A DNA stretch of 64,000 nucleotides from Wurfbainia villosa (lineage: Eukaryota > Streptophyta > Magnoliopsida > Zingiberales > Zingiberaceae), in NCBI GenBank assembly GCA_025175895.1, contig CM046003.1, positions 30,463,245-30,527,244 on the forward strand, in the 5' to 3' direction. A program made the translations under genes and the position numbers. The notes beneath the pieces are model-generated. The model was not told the origin of the DNA and did no database searches. It worked only from the letters and a program-made list of their open reading frames with translations. Positions 32,345 to 42,743 of this stretch are shown piece after piece (the first letter of the stretch is position 1; the number at the start of each line of letters is the position of its first letter).

Positions 32345-34114
32345 TAGAAGATGTTAGGATTTTCTTTTGTTTCTCAGTTTTGTAATGAGATTGAGTATAT
32401 CAAATCTCTAGTTTTGAATGTAAAAAAAAAAAAAATTGAAATCTTTTAAATTGAATGAAATTTCTGTTTGTGAAAATCATGTGTGTTTGAGTGTGTATTT
32501 GTATGAATGTATTGGTTTATGAAAGTTGCTATATCATGACGTGAAATTGCATCTTATCATATAACATGTCATGTCATTGTTTAGAATTATTTTAGATGTC
32601 ATGTTGTTTTAGATTATATCACATGCCATGACATCATGATCATTGGTCCTGCTTAATTATTGCTATCTTTATGCCATGATCATTTCATGCATTAAATTGA
32701 TTAAAATTGAACTAAGGGCAATGACATGACTTGAAGTCCCATTTATAAGGGAATCAAGTAGGGTTGCCTAGAAACTGCATGAGGCCATAATAATCCTAAC
32801 TCCACATCTCACATCACATTGACATGTATGTGTATTTATACACCCTAGATACATGTGAGATGCTAGGATAATAAGTTAGGTTCAAGGTGTATAGGAAATA
32901 CATCTAGATGAACTCAAACTTATTCTAATTATCACTAAGAATCATAAGGAAAGCTAATATACAAGTTATGTATATTTATCCAATAAACCTTGGTTCAAAA
33001 TAGGTTTTCAAAAACATTTTAAAATCAATATAGAAAACCTTGGTGAAGTCTATCTTTTGATAGCTATCATCATTGTAGAAGTTGATACAAAGTAGATCAA
33101 AAACTTTAAAGTTTTAATAGTTTTTGAACTTTGTACCAATCTCCTATTTTCATGGTAAAAATATTTTTCCAAAATTTTTCACTGATTGTATGTGTGATAA
33201 GTAATGTACGTATGAAGTTTCGTGATTTTTTGATTTACGTAGAATTACTTATGAATTTCCAAAAGTTGAGTCTGATATCTGAAAATCAGGTTTTCAGTTA
33301 TCAGTCGACTGCCTCTACAGGGCAGTCGACTGATGGGCAGCGTTTGGACTCGACTGCAGCGCAGTATCACTCGACTGTTGCTTCGTGCCAGTCGACTGAT
33401 GGACACATCAGTCGACTGGTAGCTGACAGAGTCGACTGTCAATACTGATTTTGGGAAAACTAAGTTTGTTTAACCCGATTTCAGCTGCGGTTAAGGTCCC
33501 TAACCACTCCTAACCCTAGGATATGCTTTGGGAAGCATGATGAAGGGTGAAAATCCATTGGATATGGATTAGGAGAGGTGTTTAGGGTTTGTATCAATTT
33601 TAAGGTGTTGGGAAGTTCAATGTTGAATTTCTAACCTTCATTTTGATGGCTTAGAGTTCCTACTGGCTTAGGGACTTCCCAAGGACATTGTTGGTGCAAT
33701 GGTCAAGGGGGAGCAAGCCTTTAGGGGGAGGTATCCATCTTGGGATGATGGATGTGTTTTTCTCCTTGAAGAGGAGAGGTTATTGGGAAAATATCATCAA
33801 TCGGGAAAATTGATGGGCTCTTGATGCCCAATTTGGAAATTGAGAGAGTGAATAGGAGTGTCTCTCTTGAGTGATATGGGACTTATCACTAGGAAGATGG
33901 TAGGCATCCTAGGTATTTTTAAACCAAGGAGGAGATTGTAAGATCTCATTGGGACATGAGACTTTGACCTCCTTGGAGAGGTAACCTTTTTGATGTATGT
34001 CAAAAAGGGGGAGAATGTTTGGGAAATTATTTGGGATTACCAATTTGGAATAATTGGTAAGAGACTTGAGTTAGTGGTTTAACTCAAATGGTTTGTGTGG
34101 TTTTTGTCAAACAT
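32345..34114 (+). other. E2 3' region: stem-loops, palindromes and extra polypurine tracts
   Basis: Non-coding. A poly(A) run is at 32421-32433. An ACTTGAAGTCCC...GGGAATCAAGT stem is at 32729-32759. The CATCTCACAT...ATGTGAGATG stem is at 32803-32863. A CAGTCGACTG cluster is at 33300-33440. Polypurine-like AAGGGGGAG tracts are near 33709, 33731 and 34002, upstream of the one used at the LTR. The ORF at 33131-33448 is a repeat translation. Confidence 0.75.
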
Positions 34115-34129
34115 CAAAAAGGGGGAGAT
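34115..34129 (+). other. Polypurine tract of E2
   Basis: CAAAAAGGGGGAGAT directly precedes the TGTTGG of the 3' LTR. The same tract precedes the E3 3' LTR (41187-41201) and E1 3' LTR (43271-43285). Confidence 0.85.
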
Positions 34130-35462
34130 TGTTGGTGAAATCGACCCAGGTCACGATTGACCAGGACTCGAGCTTGGCTCGAGTGATGTTTTGATGTGTT
34201 TTGATGTTTCGACAAAAACATATGACAATGTAATTGTCATGGGAAAGTCCAAGTCTTGAGTACTTGGCACAAGGAAAGTCCAAGTATGGGTCTTGGCATG
34301 GAAAGTCCAACATAGGTTGGCAAGGGAAAGTCCAAGCTTGAGTCTTGGCATTTGAAGTCCAAGGGGTTTTGGTATTGGCGGCGTAAAGTCCAAGCGGGAG
34401 TCTTGGCGGCGTAAGTCCAATATGCCTTGGTGGTGTAGACACCGTTAGCATGACATAGCCAATGGATGAACAAGTCATGGATGACTTGGAGGGATCCGAG
34501 AGGCGTGAGGCTGATGGAGATGGTTAGAAGGCTTAGGTCTAGGCTAAGGGTGGTCTAGCAAGTATGGGGGCACCATACTTGGGTTAAAACCTCATGTTTG
34601 AGGTGTGCCAGTCGAATGGTGCCATGTGGCAGTCGACTGGTGTAGTCAACTAGGGTTTAGTGAAAAAAATGGCCAACATGATCACTGCGAGCTTGGCACT
34701 CGGATCGGACAAGCGGTGGGTGATCTTGTGATCGATCGGTGATGCTCGGATTTTTTTACAGCCACGGAATGGAGTCTCACTCATTCGGTACGGCGGTCGA
34801 GTGATGGAGTCATGGTCGATCTTGATGATCGGATCGGTGATGTCCTAGCCGTTGGATTTTTTCAGCGTGGATTACACCGTTGTCTCACAACAACAATGTG
34901 ATCAGTCGATTGATGGTCCCGAGCAGTCGACTGATCGACTTTTTTCAGCACAAGTTGAAGCTATAAAAGGAGCTCGTGATGGAGGAAAAAGTAGCGATTT
35001 TCTTGGGCGAAATTGAGGGGGGAAGTTGGTGCTTTCTAGTCCTTCAAAGCTAGTTCAAGGCAATCAAAGATCAAGCAATCCAAAGCTCTTGTAAAGTGTT
35101 TTTCCTTTACTTGCATTTGTATTTCATTATATTTGCTTGTATCTATTTGATTATTGTTGTAATCATTATTGTACGAGGTTTCTCCGCCTTCGGATTGTTC
35201 TGAGAAGGAGTGTTATTATAGTGGTGTGTGATTTGCATCGCTAGGGTTCGTACGAACCCAATCCGTGGAGTAGGAACCGTTTCAGTTCCGAACCACGTTA
35301 AATCTTTGTGTCTTCGTGTTTGTGATTGTGTTTCATTAGTGTTAGTATATATATATATTCCGCTGCGTACTAACGAAATTGTAGAGACGACCAAGATCGA
35401 ATTCCAACTACTAACGAATACTACGCTATTCACCCCCCTCTAGCGATGTCAAATATCCTATA
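34130..35462 (+). repeat. 3' LTR of E2
   Basis: This LTR is 1333 bp. It is nearly identical to the 5' LTR except in 34607-34950, where the palindrome block differs strongly (see findings). The TATA box is at 34962-34970. The end reads CCTATA, a change from the terminal CA. Confidence 0.93.
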
Positions 35463-36060
35463 ATTTATATTGGGTTCCCAAATCTATCCTCAAGGGTTAG
35501 GAAAACCTTGGATAGTCAACCATAGTGGACTTTATCTATATCATATCATTTGGTTGACTTAGGATGGTGTGGGTTATAAATTTTTAACATAGTGTTGGGT
35601 GATGATAATGCATAATCCATAAATTGAATGTTTGAATCATGATTCATGATTAATTTTATATTTTATGATCATGATATGTAATTGATGATTTATGATCATG
35701 ATTGATAATTCTTAATGCATGTTCATGATTGGGTTTTTAGGATGATACTTAACCATGGATAGAAATGCATAAGTACAAATACCTTTAGAAACATCTCACT
35801 CACTATAAGACTAACTTGATTGAGAACATAGCAATGGGTGAGATGATAGGATGATACAAATGGTCCACTAATGCTTATAGCATTTAGATGGGTCATTAAG
35901 TCTATCAATGGATTAATCATAGACCAATTATGGGGAAAGTATATGTTTAATTCATAGACATATTGCCCAAAGATCATGATTGGATATTTCAAATTATTTT
36001 AAAACCATTTTATGTTTCATAAACAGTGAGTTCATGTTTTGAAAAGTTTCAAGGCAAAAC
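35463..36060 (+). other. E1 gag end and 3' region
   Basis: The gag C-terminus ends at the TAG at 35498-35500. It is followed by AT-rich non-coding sequence with the family stem CATCTCAC...GTGAGATG at 35792-35846. Confidence 0.75.
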
Positions 36061-37568
36061 TGTTGGTGCAATCGGCCCAGGTCACGATTGACCAGACTCG
36101 AGTGATGTTTTGATGTTTGACAAAGGGATTTGACAAAGTGGTTTGGCATTGATGTTTGACATTAATGTCGGTTAATATGTTGGGGAGATTGTTGGAGCAA
36201 TCGACCCGGGTCATGTTTGACCGGACTCGAGTTTGACTCAAGAAAGACCTTGATGGTTGACTGGGGTTGACCATGTGATTATGGGAAAGTCCAAGCATGG
36301 GTCTTGGCAAGGTAAAGTCCAAGTCTTGGGTACTTGGCATTTGGGAAAGTCCAAGTCTTGAGTACTTGGCATGAGAAGTCCAAGCATGAGTCTTGACAAA
36401 TGAGAAGTCCAAGCATGGGTCTTGGCAAATGGAAAGTCCAAGCATGGGTCTTGGCATAGAAAGTCCAACATGAGTTGGCAAGGGAAAGTCCAAGCTTGAG
36501 TCTTGGCATTTGGGAAGTCCAAGGGGATTGATATTGGCAGCGTAAAGTCCAAGCGGAGTCTTGGCGGCGTAAGTCCAATGTGCCTTGGCGGTGTAGACAC
36601 CGTTAGCATGACATAGCCGAGAGAAGCACCTGGAGGCTAGCGCGATGGATGAACAAGTCATGGATGACTTGGAGGGATCCGAGAGACGTGAGGCTAATGG
36701 AGGTGGCTAGAAGGCTTAGGTCTAGGCTAAGGGTGGTCTAGCAAGTATGGGGGCACCATACTTGGGTTAAAACCTCATCTTTGAGGTTGGAGCATTATGG
36801 GGCGCTCTGGCGGTCGGCCGCTCATAAGCGATCGGCCCGATGTCTCGGCGGTCGATTGCCAGTCGGCGATCATTTACTAGTTGGCCCGCGAGCGCGAGAA
36901 TGCTCGCGTGAAGCGGTGAGGCGTCGACTACGCGGTAGCGATCGGCCGCCAATATTAGCGATCGGCGCCAGAGTCCGTTGGAACTTATCCAACGTGGATT
37001 GAGCCGTTGTCTCACGGCTCTGATCTTTGGCGATCGGCCCGAGGACTTATGGCGATCGCGGAAATCGGCTCGGCGAGATAAAAGGGAGCTGTTCATGGAG
37101 ATTGCGATATCAGATCTTTGGGAGCTTCTGTGAGGCGATTCAAGGCGATTCAGTGTGCATTTCAGGGTCCTTCAAGCTCATCCAAGCAACCAACAAGCAA
37201 AGCGCTCAAACCCTAGCTTGTAAAGTGTTCTTTACATTTCCTTTGTATTTGCTTGTATTTCTTTAGATTATTGTTGTAATCTATTGTAAGAGGTTTCTCC
37301 ACCTCCGACTTGTGTCGAGAAGGAGTATTTGTGATTAGTGAGTGCGTGTGCATCACTAGGGCTCTTTAGAGCTTGATCCGTGGAGTAGGAACCATGCGGT
37401 TCCGAACCATGTTATATACTTGTGTTCGTGATTGTTGTATTTCGTTATTGCTTTCATTTCTATATTCCGCTGCGCTAACGAAATTGTAGACACGATCACG
37501 ATTAAATTCCATCTTCGTACGATCACAACGCTATTCACCCCCCTTCTAGCGGCCTCAAATCTCCAACA
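36061..37568 (+). repeat. 5' LTR of E3
   Basis: This LTR is 1508 bp, TGTTGGTGCAATCGG...TCTCCAACA. A second LTR-like start, GGGGAGAT followed by TGTTGGAGCAATCGAC, lies 129 bp inside at 36190. The U3 minisatellite is at 36285-36590. The palindrome block (about 36790-37060) consists of GCGATCGGC-type sequence instead of CAGTCGACTG. TATA-like GATAAAAGG is near 37077. The terminal CCCCCCTTCTAGCGG is near 37540. Confidence 0.93.
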
Positions 37569-37584
37569 AGTGGTATCAGAGCCC
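37569..37584 (+). other. Primer binding site of E3
   Basis: AGTGGTATCAGAGCCC directly follows the LTR end. Confidence 0.92.
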
Positions 37585-37634
37585 GGGGCTCTTCTACGGA
37601 CTAATCGCCGGGAGCTAAGACAAGAAGCTAGAGG

Positions 37635-39323
37635 GTGAAGATGGAAGTCCAAGGGCAATTAGGATGGGACATCAACACACCGATCCCTTATTCATTCTAT
37701 GGACGAGAAGGCTTCAATTCTTGGAAGAGAAGGATTGAAGATTTTTTGATGATGAAGGACCTTGAGGAGTGGTCCATATTAATGGAAGGATTTAGCTATC
37801 CAATAGGACCAAAGGGAGGATTCCTCAAGAAGAAGAGATGGAGTGAGGATCAACTCCAAGCCTTCGAGAAAAACACTAAGGTAATAAAGTTTTTGGTTGA
37901 TTTAATACCTAACAATATATTGTGTATGTTAGGTAATTATATAGATGCTAAGGAGCTTTGGAGCCAAGTGGCAAAGCTCCATGAAGAGCTTCCCTCAACT
38001 CAAGAAGAAAAGGAAAAGGAGGAAGAGAGCTCATCCTCACAAGCAAGTGAGGATTCGGAAGTTGATAGGGAGTCAACCTCCGAATCGGTAGAAGAAGTGG
38101 AAGAAGTAGAAAAAACATCCACCTCTAGGATTGAGGGGGAGGAAGTTAGACCATCCACTTCGGAGCAAGAGCAAAGTCAAGAAGAAGCTTCTACTTCTGG
38201 TCAAGAAGAAGAGCAAGTTCAAGCTTCCACCATCGAACTAGGTAACTCAAGCAATTTGGTTTTAAATAAAAAACATATAATTTGCTTTGAGTGTAGGGAA
38301 AGTGGGCATTACAAGAGCAAATGCCCAAAGAGAGTAAGAAAAGCTCCACCGGCGCCAAAGATCAAGGATGTCGGTTCCCCAAATATCAAGAGCAAGGAGC
38401 ATATCATATGCAACTCAAAGGGGCATTATCGGAGTCAATGCCCTAGGGGGAGGAAGAAGGGGCAAGAAGGAGCATCACATGTAGGGGGAGCTAAGGCTAA
38501 CCCTAAGGTATATTTTAGTAATGCTCTTTCTAATTCTTATAGTCAAAAGCATGCTAGGAATAATTTCAATAGTCTTGCTATTTATCATAAAGAGCATGCT
38601 AGAAGTAAGGAATTTTGCTTAGGAGCCAAGAGGGTAAAATTTTCAAGAAAGGAGAAATTTGGGACTAATGTCCCTAGAAAAACTCTTCCTAAGGAAAGCA
38701 TTCGGAAAATAGAAAACCACTTAGGCATTAACCCTAAGAAGGGTAGGCATATGCCTAGAGAAAATGGTAATGCCCAAAAACTTAATCAAAACTCTAAAAT
38801 TGGACAATTAGAATTAGAGAACCAAGCTTTGAGGTCAAGGCTTGAAAAACTAGAAAAGATCCTTAGGAATATACAAAATCAATTTAAAGGGTCTAATGGT
38901 CAAAGTCAAAGGTCCAAAAGTCAAAGTCAACACCTAGGACCTAAGAGTCAAAAGTCAACCAAGGGCAAGCAAGGTTTGGGTCACAAACCTAAGCCTAAGG
39001 TGGCTTATCATAATGTTCCATTTGACTATGGAACACAAACTAGGTCTAGGAAGACCAAGGTCAATAGGGAGGTTATCCCTAGAGTTGACCAAAGGGTGTG
39101 CCTAGTGGCTAGGGTTTCAAGGAAACCTAGGGTGGCCACTAAGAAGGTTGCAAGGGGGGTTACCCCTAGAGTCAACCTAGGTAAGACCAAAATGACCAAG
39201 GCTAACAAGCCTAGGAGGGTCATTAGGAAGGTATCTAGGGAGGTTATCCCTAAGGAATACCTAATTAACCCTAGGAGCTCAAATCGGTTTTGGGTTCCTA
39301 AGAGCGTGATTGATTCACGCTAG
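37635..39323 (+). CDS. gag of E3, 562 aa
   Basis: An intact ORF, 51 bp after the primer site; a Met two codons downstream aligns with the E2 start. Same layout as the E2 gag: UBN2-like N-terminus (NSWKRRIEDFLMMKDLEEW, LIPNNILCMLG), acidic spacer, zinc knuckles, basic tail with coiled coil, end RFWVPKSVIDSR. Knuckle 1 is complete (CFECRESGHYKSKC). Knuckle 2 has lost three codons, so its first CX2C is gone (HIICNSKGHYRSQC). An extra segment near residue 490 (RVCLVARVSRKPRVATKKVA), absent from E2, makes it longer. Probably still translatable as a gag protein with one working zinc knuckle. Confidence 0.87.
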   Translation: MKMEVQGQLGWDINTPIPYSFYGREGFNSWKRRIEDFLMMKDLEEWSILMEGFSYPIGPKGGFLKKKRWSEDQLQAFEKNTKVIKFLVDLIPNNILCMLGNYIDAKELWSQVAKLHEELPSTQEEKEKEEESSSSQASEDSEVDRESTSESVEEVEEVEKTSTSRIEGEEVRPSTSEQEQSQEEASTSGQEEEQVQASTIELGNSSNLVLNKKHIICFECRESGHYKSKCPKRVRKAPPAPKIKDVGSPNIKSKEHIICNSKGHYRSQCPRGRKKGQEGASHVGGAKANPKVYFSNALSNSYSQKHARNNFNSLAIYHKEHARSKEFCLGAKRVKFSRKEKFGTNVPRKTLPKESIRKIENHLGINPKKGRHMPRENGNAQKLNQNSKIGQLELENQALRSRLEKLEKILRNIQNQFKGSNGQSQRSKSQSQHLGPKSQKSTKGKQGLGHKPKPKVAYHNVPFDYGTQTRSRKTKVNREVIPRVDQRVCLVARVSRKPRVATKKVARGVTPRVNLGKTKMTKANKPRRVIRKVSREVIPKEYLINPRSSNRFWVPKSVIDSR

Positions 39324-41186
39324 ATGGGTTTAGGATGTGCCAACCTTGAGTGGATGGGTAGTTAACTCAACCATGATAAAGGTGGCATTTTAGGTTATTT
39401 TCAAGGTTATGGATACCTTGGAAATAGGGTTGAATTATAATCCTAAAAGATTTTAGGATGTGCCAATATTAGTTATGAAGTTTGATAAAATGATCAAATT
39501 GGCACAATTAGGGTTTAGAGTGTTAGTGTGTCATTTTGGGTTGTTGGCACACTAGGGAGATTAAGGTTAATATGACAAAAATATGATTAATCCCAACAAA
39601 TGACAATTAATATTAAAATTTTAGGTATTACTATACCTATATATTTTATATGTCATGCTTTGATTGTCATATGTCATGTCATGACATCATGCCTATTTCT
39701 ATGATTTTATATGTCATGTTCATATTTAGGATTAAGGTTTCAAATGTCATGTGTTTTTAAATTTCATCTTATGTCATGACATCATGATTATGAGCATATG
39801 CTTATTTATAACATTTCTAATGCCATAATCATTCATGCATTTAAGACAATTTGGTTGAAATTGAATTAAGGACTATGGCATGACTTGAAGTCCCATTTAT
39901 AAGGGAATCAAGTAGGGTTGCCTTAGAGAATGCATGAAACCCTAGATTAGGATGAACAAAACCCACATCTCACATCCAATTGACATGTATGTGTATTTAT
40001 ACACCCTAGATACATGTGAGATGCTAGGATATGAGTTAAGTTCAAGGTGCATAGTTTTGCATCTAGATGAACTAAAACTCATCTAATTTCAAATGTGGAT
40101 CATTGGGAGAGCATGTGTACAAGTCATGTACATAGAGTCCAAGGAATATGATCCAAAATAAGGTTTTGAAAATATTTTAAAATCATTTTAAAAAACCTTG
40201 GTGAAGTCTATCTTTTGATAGCAATCACCATTGATAGAGTTGATACAAAATAGGGCCAAAACATTGAAAATTTCAATGGTTTTGAGTTTTGTATCAAACT
40301 CACTATTTTATGGGTAAAATAATTTTCAAATATTTTTCACCCATTGTGTGTGTCATAAGTATTATACCTATGAATTTTCACGATTTTTTGAATTACGTAT
40401 AATTATTTATGAATTTCCAAAATTCATTTCTGATAGCTGAAAATCGAGATTTTGATTATCGATCGCCTCGTGGCGCTTGATTGGTGATGTGGATGGCGAT
40501 CGGCCGATTCTTGTCGAGTCATTGCCAGTCTGAGTTTGTTTAGCCCGTGTTCAGCTATGAAAAAGGTCCCTAATCACTCCTAACCCTAGGATATGCTTTA
40601 GGAAGCATTATAAAGGGTGAAAATCCATTGGATATGGATTAGGAGCTGTGTTAGGTCAAAGTATCAAATTTAGGGTGAGTGAAAGTTCTATGTTGAACTT
40701 AGAACCTTAATTTTGATGGTTTAGAGTTCCTATTGGCTTAGGGCTTCCCAAGGACATTGTTGGTGCAATGGTCAAGGGAGCAAGCCTTTAGGGGGAGTTA
40801 TCCATCTTGGGATGATGGATGTGTTTTTCTCCTTGAAGAGGAGAAGTTATTGGGAGAGTATCATCAATTGGGAAAATTGATGGGTTTTCGATACCCAATT
40901 TGGAAATTGGGAGAGAGTATAGGATTGTCTCTCTTGAGTGATATGTGAATTATCACTAGGAAGATGGTAGGCATCCTCGGTATTTATTTTGGACCAAGGG
41001 GAGATTGTAAGATCTCATTGGGACATGAGACATTGACCTTCTTGGGAGAAAACCTTTTGATGTTAGTCAAAAGGGAGAATGTTTGGGGGAGAACATTTGG
41101 AGAGTGTTTACCAATTTGGGATATTGGTAAAGGGATTTGAGTTAGTGGTCTAACTCGGATGATTTATTTAGTTTTTTGTCAAACAT
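39324..41186 (+). other. E3 3' region
   Basis: Non-coding. It contains the ACTTGAAGTCCC stem near 39892-39913, the CATCTCACAT...ATGTGAGATG stem at 39964-40023, and a scrambled palindrome block at about 40440-40530. A sequence matching E2 33445-34110 follows, including extra G-rich polypurine tracts. No passenger gene is present. The ORF at 40757 is not supported. Confidence 0.7.
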
Positions 41187-41201
41187 CAAAAAGGGGGAGA
41201 T

Positions 41202-42743
41202 TGTTGGTGCAATCGGCCCAGGTCACGATTGACCAGACTCGAGGTTGACTCGAGTGATGTTTTGATGTTTGACAAAGTGGTTTGGCATTGATGTTTGACA
41301 TTAATGTCGGTTAATATGTTGGAGAGATTGTTGGAGCAATCGACCCGGGTCATGTTTGACCGGACTCGAGTTTGACTCAAGAAAGACCTTGATGGTTGAC
41401 TGAGGTTGACCATGTGATTATGGGAAAGTCCAAGCATGAGTCTTGGCAAGGTAAAGTCCAAGTCTTGGGTACTTGGCATTTGGGAAAGTCCAAGTCTTGA
41501 GTACTTGGCATGAGAAGTCCAAGCATGAGTCTTGGCAAATGAGAAGTCCAAGCATGGGTCTTGGCAAATGGAAAGTCCAAGCATGGGTCTTGGCATGGAA
41601 AGTCCAACATGAGTTGGCAAGGGAAAGTCCAAGCTTGAGTCTTGACATTTGGGAAGTCCAAGGGGATTGATATTGGCAGCGTAAAGTCCAAGCGGAGTCT
41701 TGGCGGCGTAAGTCCAATGTGCCTTGGCGGTGTAGACACCGTTAGCATGACATAGCCGAGAGAAGCACCTGGAGGCTAGCGCGATGGATGAACAAGTCAT
41801 GGATGACTTGGAGGGATCCGAGAGGCATGAGGCTGATGGAGGTGGCTAGAAGGCTTAGGTCTAGGCTAAGGGTGGTCTAGCAAGTATGGGGGCACCATAC
41901 TTGGGTTAAAACCTCATCTTTGAGGTTGGCGGTCGGGACATTATGGCGGTTCATTGCCGTGAGTCGACAGGTTATTGCCGTTAAGCTAGGGCTCTGGCGA
42001 TCGTTGCTCATGGGCGATCGCGATGTCTCTGACGATCGGCCAAGTCAGCGATCGATTGCTAGTTGTAGCGAGCCGAGAATGCTCCGTGTGCCGTAGGCGG
42101 TCGACTCTGGCGGTGCGATCGCCCAATGTTGGCGATCGTGCCAAAGTCCGTTGGAACTTGTCAAGCGTGGATTGAGCCGTTGTCTCACGACTCTGATCTT
42201 TGGCGATCGGTGAGGACTTATGGCGATCGGCGCGGAAATCGGCCGGCGAGATAAAAGGGAGCTGTTCATGAAGATTGCGATATCAGATCTTTGGGAGCTT
42301 TGGTGAGGCGATTTGAAGGTGATTTGCAGGTGCATTTCAGGGTCCTTCAAGCTCATCCAAGCAACCAACAAGCAAAGCGCTCAAACCCTAGCTTGTAAAG
42401 TGTTCTTTACATTTCCTTTGTATTTGCTTGTATTTCTTTAGATTATTGTTGTAATCTATTGTAAGAGGTTTCTCCACCTCCGACTTGTGTCGAGAAGGAG
42501 TATTTGTGATTAGTGAGTGCGTGTGCATCACTAGGGCTCTTTAGAGCTCGATCCGTTGAGTAGGAACCGTGCGGTTCCGAACCACGTTATATACTTGTGT
42601 TCGTGATTGTTGTATTTCGTTATTGCTTTCATTTCTATATTCCGCTGCGCTAACAAAATTGTAGACACGATCACGATTGAATTCCATCTTCGTACGGTCA
42701 CAACGCTATTCACCCCCCTTCTAGCGGCCTCAAATCTCCAACA
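41202..42743 (+). repeat. 3' LTR of E3
   Basis: This LTR is 1542 bp, preceded by the polypurine tract AAAAAGGGGGAGAT. It also carries the internal second start (41329) and the minisatellite (41420-41720). It differs from the 5' LTR mainly in the palindrome block (about 41930-42240). Confidence 0.93.

Larger units (their letters stand above)
23611..35462 (+). mobile_element. E2: SIRE-like element with gag and a spliced passenger gene but no pol
   Basis: 5' LTR at 23611-28165, interrupted by a solo LTR; 3' LTR at 34130-35462. The flanks are ATTTG (23606-23610) and ATTTA (35463-35467), a duplication with one change, and E1's gag reads across once E2 is removed. Internal order: primer site, gag (520 codons), a 3' region, a palindrome cluster with TATA box, a two-exon putative plant transposon protein gene, more 3' region and a polypurine tract. 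There is no protease, integrase or RT, so it would depend on another element. Confidence 0.9.
36061..42743 (+). mobile_element. E3: SIRE-like gag-only LTR element
   Basis: LTRs at 36061-37568 and 41202-42743 with a perfect AAAAC duplication (36056-36060 and 42744-42748). Internal part is 3.6 kb with primer site, a 562-codon gag, a 3' region and a polypurine tract. No pol and no passenger gene. The LTRs are almost identical outside the palindrome block, so it is probably the youngest insertion of the nest. Confidence 0.95.

Noticed and set aside
36032..36661. ORFs of up to 209 codons rich in LDF, LGL and CLDFP in LTRs (also 3784-4431, 34107-34478, 41186-41800)
   Set aside because: They are translations of the U3 minisatellite, occur in several frames of the same stretch, and recur wherever the LTR occurs.
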